A stretch of DNA of 64,000 nucleotides from Pseudomonas rhodesiae (GTDB lineage: Bacteria; Pseudomonadota; Gammaproteobacteria; Pseudomonadales; Pseudomonadaceae). Shown here piece by piece: positions 60,631 through 64,000 of the stretch (position 1 is the first letter of the stretch; each line of letters starts with the position of its first letter). Both the position numbers and the translations under genes were made by a program. Below the pieces are notes generated by a model. That model saw nothing but the letters and a program-made list of their open reading frames with translations, made no database searches and was not told where the DNA came from. The DNA lies in the NCBI RefSeq assembly GCF_007858255.1, contig NZ_VFEU01000020.1, positions 22,432-86,431 of the forward strand, written 5' to 3'.

Positions 60631-62586
60631 TTACGCGACGTTCATGGTCTTGTGCGTCTCAATCAAATGCGCCACCACACCTGGGTCCGCCAGGGTAGAG
60701 ATATCCCCCAACCCGTCGTACTCGCCCGTGGCGATCTTGCGCAGGATGCGGCGCATGATTTTGCCCGAGCGGGTTTTCGGCAGGCCCGGTGCCCACTGGA
60801 TCACATCCGGCGAAGCAATCGGCCCGATCTCTTTGCGCACCCAGTTTTTCAACTCCAAGCGCAGGGCTTCGGTCGGTTCTTCGCCGCCATTCAAGGTGAC
60901 GTAGACATAAATGCCCTGCCCCTTGATGTCGTGCGGCACACCCACCACCGCCGCTTCGGCGACTTTAGGGTGGGCGACCATCGCGCTTTCGATCTCGGCG
61001 GTGCCCATACGGTGGCCGGAGACGTTCAACACGTCGTCCACGCGCCCGGTGATCCAGTAGTAGCCATCCTCGTCACGGCGCGCGCCGTCACCGGTGAAGT
61101 ACATGCCACGGAAGGTTTTGAAATAGGTATCCACAAAACGGTCGTGGTCGCCGTACAAGGTACGGGCCTGGCCCGGCCACGAATCGAGGATTACCAGGTT
61201 GCCTTCGGCGGGGCCTTCGATCAGGTTGCCGAGGTTGTCCACCAACGCCGGCACGACGCCAAAGAACGGCCGCGCCGCCGAACCCGGCTTGAGCGCATGG
61301 GCGCCCGGCAGCGGGCTCATCATGTTGCCGCCGGTTTCGGTCTGCCACCAGGTGTCGACGATCGGGCAACGGGATTGACCGACGTTCTTGTAGTACCAGT
61401 CCCAGGCTTCCGGGTTGATCGGCTCGCCCACCGAACCGAGCAGACGCAGGCTGCTGCCGTCGGCGCCTTCGCAGGCGGCAGTGCCCGAGGCCATCATCGC
61501 GCGGATCGCGGTCGGGGCGGTGTAGAGGATATTGACCTTGTGCTTGTCGACAATCTTCGCCACTCGGGTGATGTCCGGGTAGTTCGGCACGCCTTCGAAC
61601 AGCAGCGTGGTCGCGCCATTGGCCAGTGGGCCGTAGACGATGTAGGTGTGACCGGTGACCCAGCCGACATCGGCGGTGCACCAGTAGATTTCGCCCGGGC
61701 GGTAGTCAAAGACGCGCTCATGGGTCAGGGCCGCATACAGCAGGTAACCGCCGGTGGTGTGCTGCACGCCCTTGGGCTTGCCGGTGGAGCCGGAGGTATA
61801 GAGGATAAAGAGAGCTTCTTCGGCCCCCATCTCTTTCGGTGCGCAGACCGCGCCCGCCACTTTCATCAGGTCTTCGTACCAGATGTCGCGATGCTGGTTC
61901 CACTTGATCGCGCCGTTGGTGCGCTTGCACACGATGACTTTCTGGATGCTGCTGGTTTCCGGATTGGTCAGGGCGTCGTCGACGTTGGCCTTGAGCGGAA
62001 TTTTCTTACCGGCGCGGATGCCTTCGTCGGCGGTGATCACCACCTTCGACTTACAGTCGATGATGCGACCGGCCAGGGCCTCCGGCGAAAAACCACCGAA
62101 CACCACCGAGTGGATCGCACCGATGCGCGCGCAGGCCAGCATGGCGACCACGGCTTCGGGAATCATCGGCATATAGATGGTCACCACGTCGCCGCGGTGT
62201 ACGTCCTGGCCACGCAGGGCGTTGGCGAATTTGCAGACTTCTTCGTGCAGCTCGCGGTAGGTGATGGTACGGCTCTCGGCAGGGTCATCGCCCTCCCAGA
62301 TGATGGCTGCCTGATCGCCGCGCTCGGCGAGATGACGGTCCAGGCAGTTGTAGGAAACGTTCAAGGTGCCATCGGCGAACCACTTGATGTCGACGTGGTG
62401 ATCGTCGAACGACGTCTGCTTCACCGTGGTGAAAGGCTTGATCCAGTCAAGACGCTTGGCTTGCTCGCGCCAGAAACCGTCGGGGTTGACCACCGACTGC
62501 TGGTACATGGCCTTGTAGGTCGCCTCGTCGGTCAGCGTGTTGGCTGCTACTTCGGGGCGAACGGGGTACAGGGAAGCCGCACTCAT
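60631..62586 (-). CDS. acsA: Acetyl-coenzyme A synthetase
   Basis: Makes acetyl-CoA from acetate and ATP via acetyl-AMP. 651 aa. Adenylate-forming motifs: YTSGSTGKPKGV, DTWWQTETGG, YFTGDGARRD. The C-terminal PKTRSGKIMRR carries the catalytic lysine that is switched off by acetylation in this family. GAGGTAAG precedes the ATG. As in P. aeruginosa, acsA lies just upstream of aotJ in the same direction. Confidence 0.97.
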   Translation of the reverse strand: MSAASLYPVRPEVAANTLTDEATYKAMYQQSVVNPDGFWREQAKRLDWIKPFTTVKQTSFDDHHVDIKWFADGTLNVSYNCLDRHLAERGDQAAIIWEGDDPAESRTITYRELHEEVCKFANALRGQDVHRGDVVTIYMPMIPEAVVAMLACARIGAIHSVVFGGFSPEALAGRIIDCKSKVVITADEGIRAGKKIPLKANVDDALTNPETSSIQKVIVCKRTNGAIKWNQHRDIWYEDLMKVAGAVCAPKEMGAEEALFILYTSGSTGKPKGVQHTTGGYLLYAALTHERVFDYRPGEIYWCTADVGWVTGHTYIVYGPLANGATTLLFEGVPNYPDITRVAKIVDKHKVNILYTAPTAIRAMMASGTAACEGADGSSLRLLGSVGEPINPEAWDWYYKNVGQSRCPIVDTWWQTETGGNMMSPLPGAHALKPGSAARPFFGVVPALVDNLGNLIEGPAEGNLVILDSWPGQARTLYGDHDRFVDTYFKTFRGMYFTGDGARRDEDGYYWITGRVDDVLNVSGHRMGTAEIESAMVAHPKVAEAAVVGVPHDIKGQGIYVYVTLNGGEEPTEALRLELKNWVRKEIGPIASPDVIQWAPGLPKTRSGKIMRRILRKIATGEYDGLGDISTLADPGVVAHLIETHKTMNVA

Positions 62587-62985
62587 CTTTCTTACCTCGG
62601 TGACAATAGTTGTTTTTGTATGGCCCCTGTTTTAGCCGGGGTGAGCCTATAGAACCATTCGACGATGGTAGTAACAAGACCCTACAAATTGCCCTGCTAT
62701 CCCCTTACACCGCTCTGGCCCGCAGCCTACGGGGCTTTACCGCCCAATGAAAAATCCTTCACCCGGGGATTGTTACAAAAACCGCCAAAAGTGTTTATCA
62801 AAAGCACGGGTATATGAATATAACCGGCACGCCTAAAATCAACTCCGCCAACAAGGCACTGTGATTAACAACGCAACAGCCCCCACGAAGGCAACGTTAA
62901 TCCGAACTTCCCAACTTTTAAGTTACACACGCGGCCTCACAAGGGCCCCGTGACCCCTTTCGCCCTGAAGAAGGTAAATACAGTA
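62587..62985. other. Divergent intergenic region acsA / DUF2790 gene
   Basis: About 400 bases without a gene. An AT-rich, roughly palindromic patch at 62811-62828 and GC-rich short inverted segments are visible, but no regulator site was identified with confidence. Confidence 0.5.
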
Positions 62986-63255
62986 ATGAAAGCGTTAGTA
63001 GTGATGGCCCTCAGCAGCGTGTGTGCCACTGCCGCCCTGGCCGACGAAGCCCCGACCGAACTGGCCGGCAAGAACGCACCGATTGTCGAGGACTACACCT
63101 ACAGCACTCATTTGGACATCGCCAAAGTACTGTCCATGAGCAACGTGCCGGATGTCTGCGAAGTTGTACCGGTAAAAATGGAATATGAAGATTCCCAAGG
63201 TCAGCGTCATATTCTTAATTACCATGTAATGGGCAATGGCTGCTCTAACGGCTAA
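62986..63255 (+). CDS. DUF2790 small secreted protein
   Basis: 89 aa. A signal peptide covers ~1-19 (LVVMALSSVCATAALAD). The mature domain begins near YTYSTHLDIAKVLSMS, with two Cys (in VPDVCEVVPVKM and MGNGCSNG) that could form a disulfide, the pattern of Pseudomonas DUF2790 proteins. ATG at 62986 preferred over a GTG at 62950 because the signal peptide follows directly. Function unknown. Confidence 0.85.
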   Translation: MKALVVMALSSVCATAALADEAPTELAGKNAPIVEDYTYSTHLDIAKVLSMSNVPDVCEVVPVKMEYEDSQGQRHILNYHVMGNGCSNG

Positions 63256-63285
63256 TAACGTATTTATTCAGATATAAACTCGGAT

Positions 63286-63321
63286 CTTGGCCGCCGCAGA
63301 AAATCGTTTCTGCGGCCAAGA
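63286..63321. other. Strong hairpin after the DUF2790 gene
   Basis: CTTGGCCGCCGCAGAAA pairs with TTTCTGCGGCCAAG (3-base bulge, 4-base loop). It lacks a T-run, so it may be a terminator of non-standard type or an mRNA-stabilising structure. Confidence 0.55.
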
Positions 63322-63498
63322 ACCTGCCTTACAAAGCCCTACGTTGTGCCCTCACCCTCGCCTACCCAAAACATCCCACCGCCCGTCAAAAAATTCCTAC
63401 CCCAGCAAAGCCTTGCAAACACGCGCTTTGACCGAAAACCATGGCCTTACAGCGGTCAATCGTGACCATCCGCCGCAACACAAAGCCGATTTTTTCCC

Positions 63499-63765
63499 TA
63501 TAATGCGCGGGTAAATCGGGCCTGCAATATCCCTTTACACAGGGACGAAGAGCCAGACCTGAGGCCATCGCCGGAGCCAGCACCGACCGCTCCGCCCCTC
63601 AAGCCTCACGCAGCGCACCCGTTACGCAATTTCCGTTTAATGCCTGCGCGAGCTGTTGCAAGAAACGATTCCTTAAGATCCACCGCGGCCCTCGGGCCGT
63701 GTGAACACCCAACCATCCGGTTTCACACGGGCACCTTGGAGCCCTCACGCAGGAGACGACACGTC
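63499..63765 (+). promoter_or_regulatory. nrdB promoter -10 and structured leader
   Basis: TATAAT at 63499-63504, followed by GC-rich GCGCGG, looks like a strong -10 with GC discriminator; no clear -35 is seen. The ~255-nt leader contains hairpin A (63686-63699, CGGCCC/GGGCCG) and hairpin B (arms CCGTGTGAA 63697-63705 and TTCACACGG 63722-63730). They share three bases, so they compete. GCAGGAGACGAC before the ATG provides the ribosome-binding site. No NrdR box was seen here. Confidence 0.5.
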
Positions 63766-64000
63766 ATGCTGAGCTGGGACGAATTCGACAAAGAAGATCA
63801 AGGCGAAGTAGCCACCAAAGGCGCCAACGCCGGCCATGCCACCGAAGCCAACATGGACCGCCTCGACGGTGCCGGCGCCGCCGCCGCCATTGAAGCCCGC
63901 GCCGTCACCGCCAGTGACTCCGCCGCCATCGTGCGCGCCAAGGCCGCCCTGGACAAACTCGACATCGCCGAAGGCCTCGCCGAACTCGAAGGCGCCTCCG
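63766..64000 (+). CDS. nrdB: Class Ia ribonucleoside-diphosphate reductase, beta subunit NrdB (5' part; gene continues past window)
   Basis: 78 codons are visible. The start MLSWDEFDKED and the later ARAKAALDKLDIAEGLAELEG match the N-terminal extension of Pseudomonas NrdB as I know it; the iron-binding core lies outside the window. The Ala-rich stretch between them (residues ~15-50) is variable among species. It lies 44.5 kb from nrdA on the same strand. Confidence 0.9.
   Translation, partial: MLSWDEFDKEDQGEVATKGANAGHATEANMDRLDGAGAAAAIEARAVTASDSAAIVRAKAALDKLDIAEGLAELEGAS

Noticed and set aside
60652..62652. 666-residue open frame antisense to acsA
   Set aside because: His/Gln/Val-rich shadow frame typical of GC-rich genes; acsA carries all catalytic motifs.

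Overview
The window looks like a chromosome segment of a Pseudomonas of the fluorescens group. The evidence is GC-rich codon use, protein sequences close to those of P. aeruginosa (PhoP, AmrZ, RsmA, PcpS, ArgR/Aot/Aru, NrdA/NrdB), conserved gene neighbourhoods, and a family of fluorescens-type REP/REPIN repeats scattered between genes. No prophage, IS element or CRISPR array was seen.

Layout. 1-5.6 kb: a HAD phosphatase (cut by the left edge), rluC, and divergently rne with a leader of about 700 nt. 5.6-9.97 kb: a MocA/XdhC molybdenum-cofactor accessory pair, dctA with a sigma54 promoter and palindromic upstream sites, and an AraC-family regulator. 10-15.6 kb: phoPQ preceded by a small secreted protein and four PhoP-type repeats, pcpS, and an RstAB-like two-component system. 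15.6-19.4 kb: nrdA behind candidate DnaA and NrdR boxes. 19.4-20.5 kb: a type III effector-like gene with a hrp-box-like promoter. 20.6-28.4 kb: flagellar and chemotaxis block (flgBCDE, cheR, cheV, flgA, flgM, flgN, flgZ). 28.4-34 kb: an MFS transporter, tRNA-Arg(CCT), a two-gene small membrane protein operon with a sigma54-like promoter, amrZ, mgtE, two tRNA-Arg(ACG) and tRNA-Ser(GCT). 34-39.5 kb: csrA/rsmA, lysC, alaS and ltaE. 39.6-40.5 kb: an FMN riboswitch driving a type II lumazine synthase. 40.6-48.4 kb: the arginine succinyltransferase (AST) pathway operon. 48.7-54.6 kb: a 1976-residue leucine-rich-repeat, dermonecrotic-toxin-like gene. 54.65-60 kb: the arginine uptake operon aotJQMOP-argR. 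60.6-64 kb: acsA, a DUF2790 protein and the start of nrdB.

How the genes work together. Arginine is imported by Aot, sensed by ArgR and degraded by Aru/Ast to glutamate. Candidate ArgR sites (TGTCGC-N8-AA) lie in front of both aotJ and aruC. The flagellar genes show the expected hierarchy: sigma54 promoters at flgB and flgA and a FliA promoter at flgM. Two accessory genes interrupt otherwise conserved neighbourhoods: the effector-like gene between nrdA and flgE, and the giant LRR gene between argR and aruC. The ribonucleotide reductase subunits, adjacent in P. aeruginosa, lie about 44.5 kb apart here.

Most promising leads are the giant toxin-like LRR protein, the hrp-box effector candidate, the sigma54-driven small membrane operon, and several unusually regular arrays of regulatory repeats. 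All function calls come from sequence reading and family knowledge; no searches were run.
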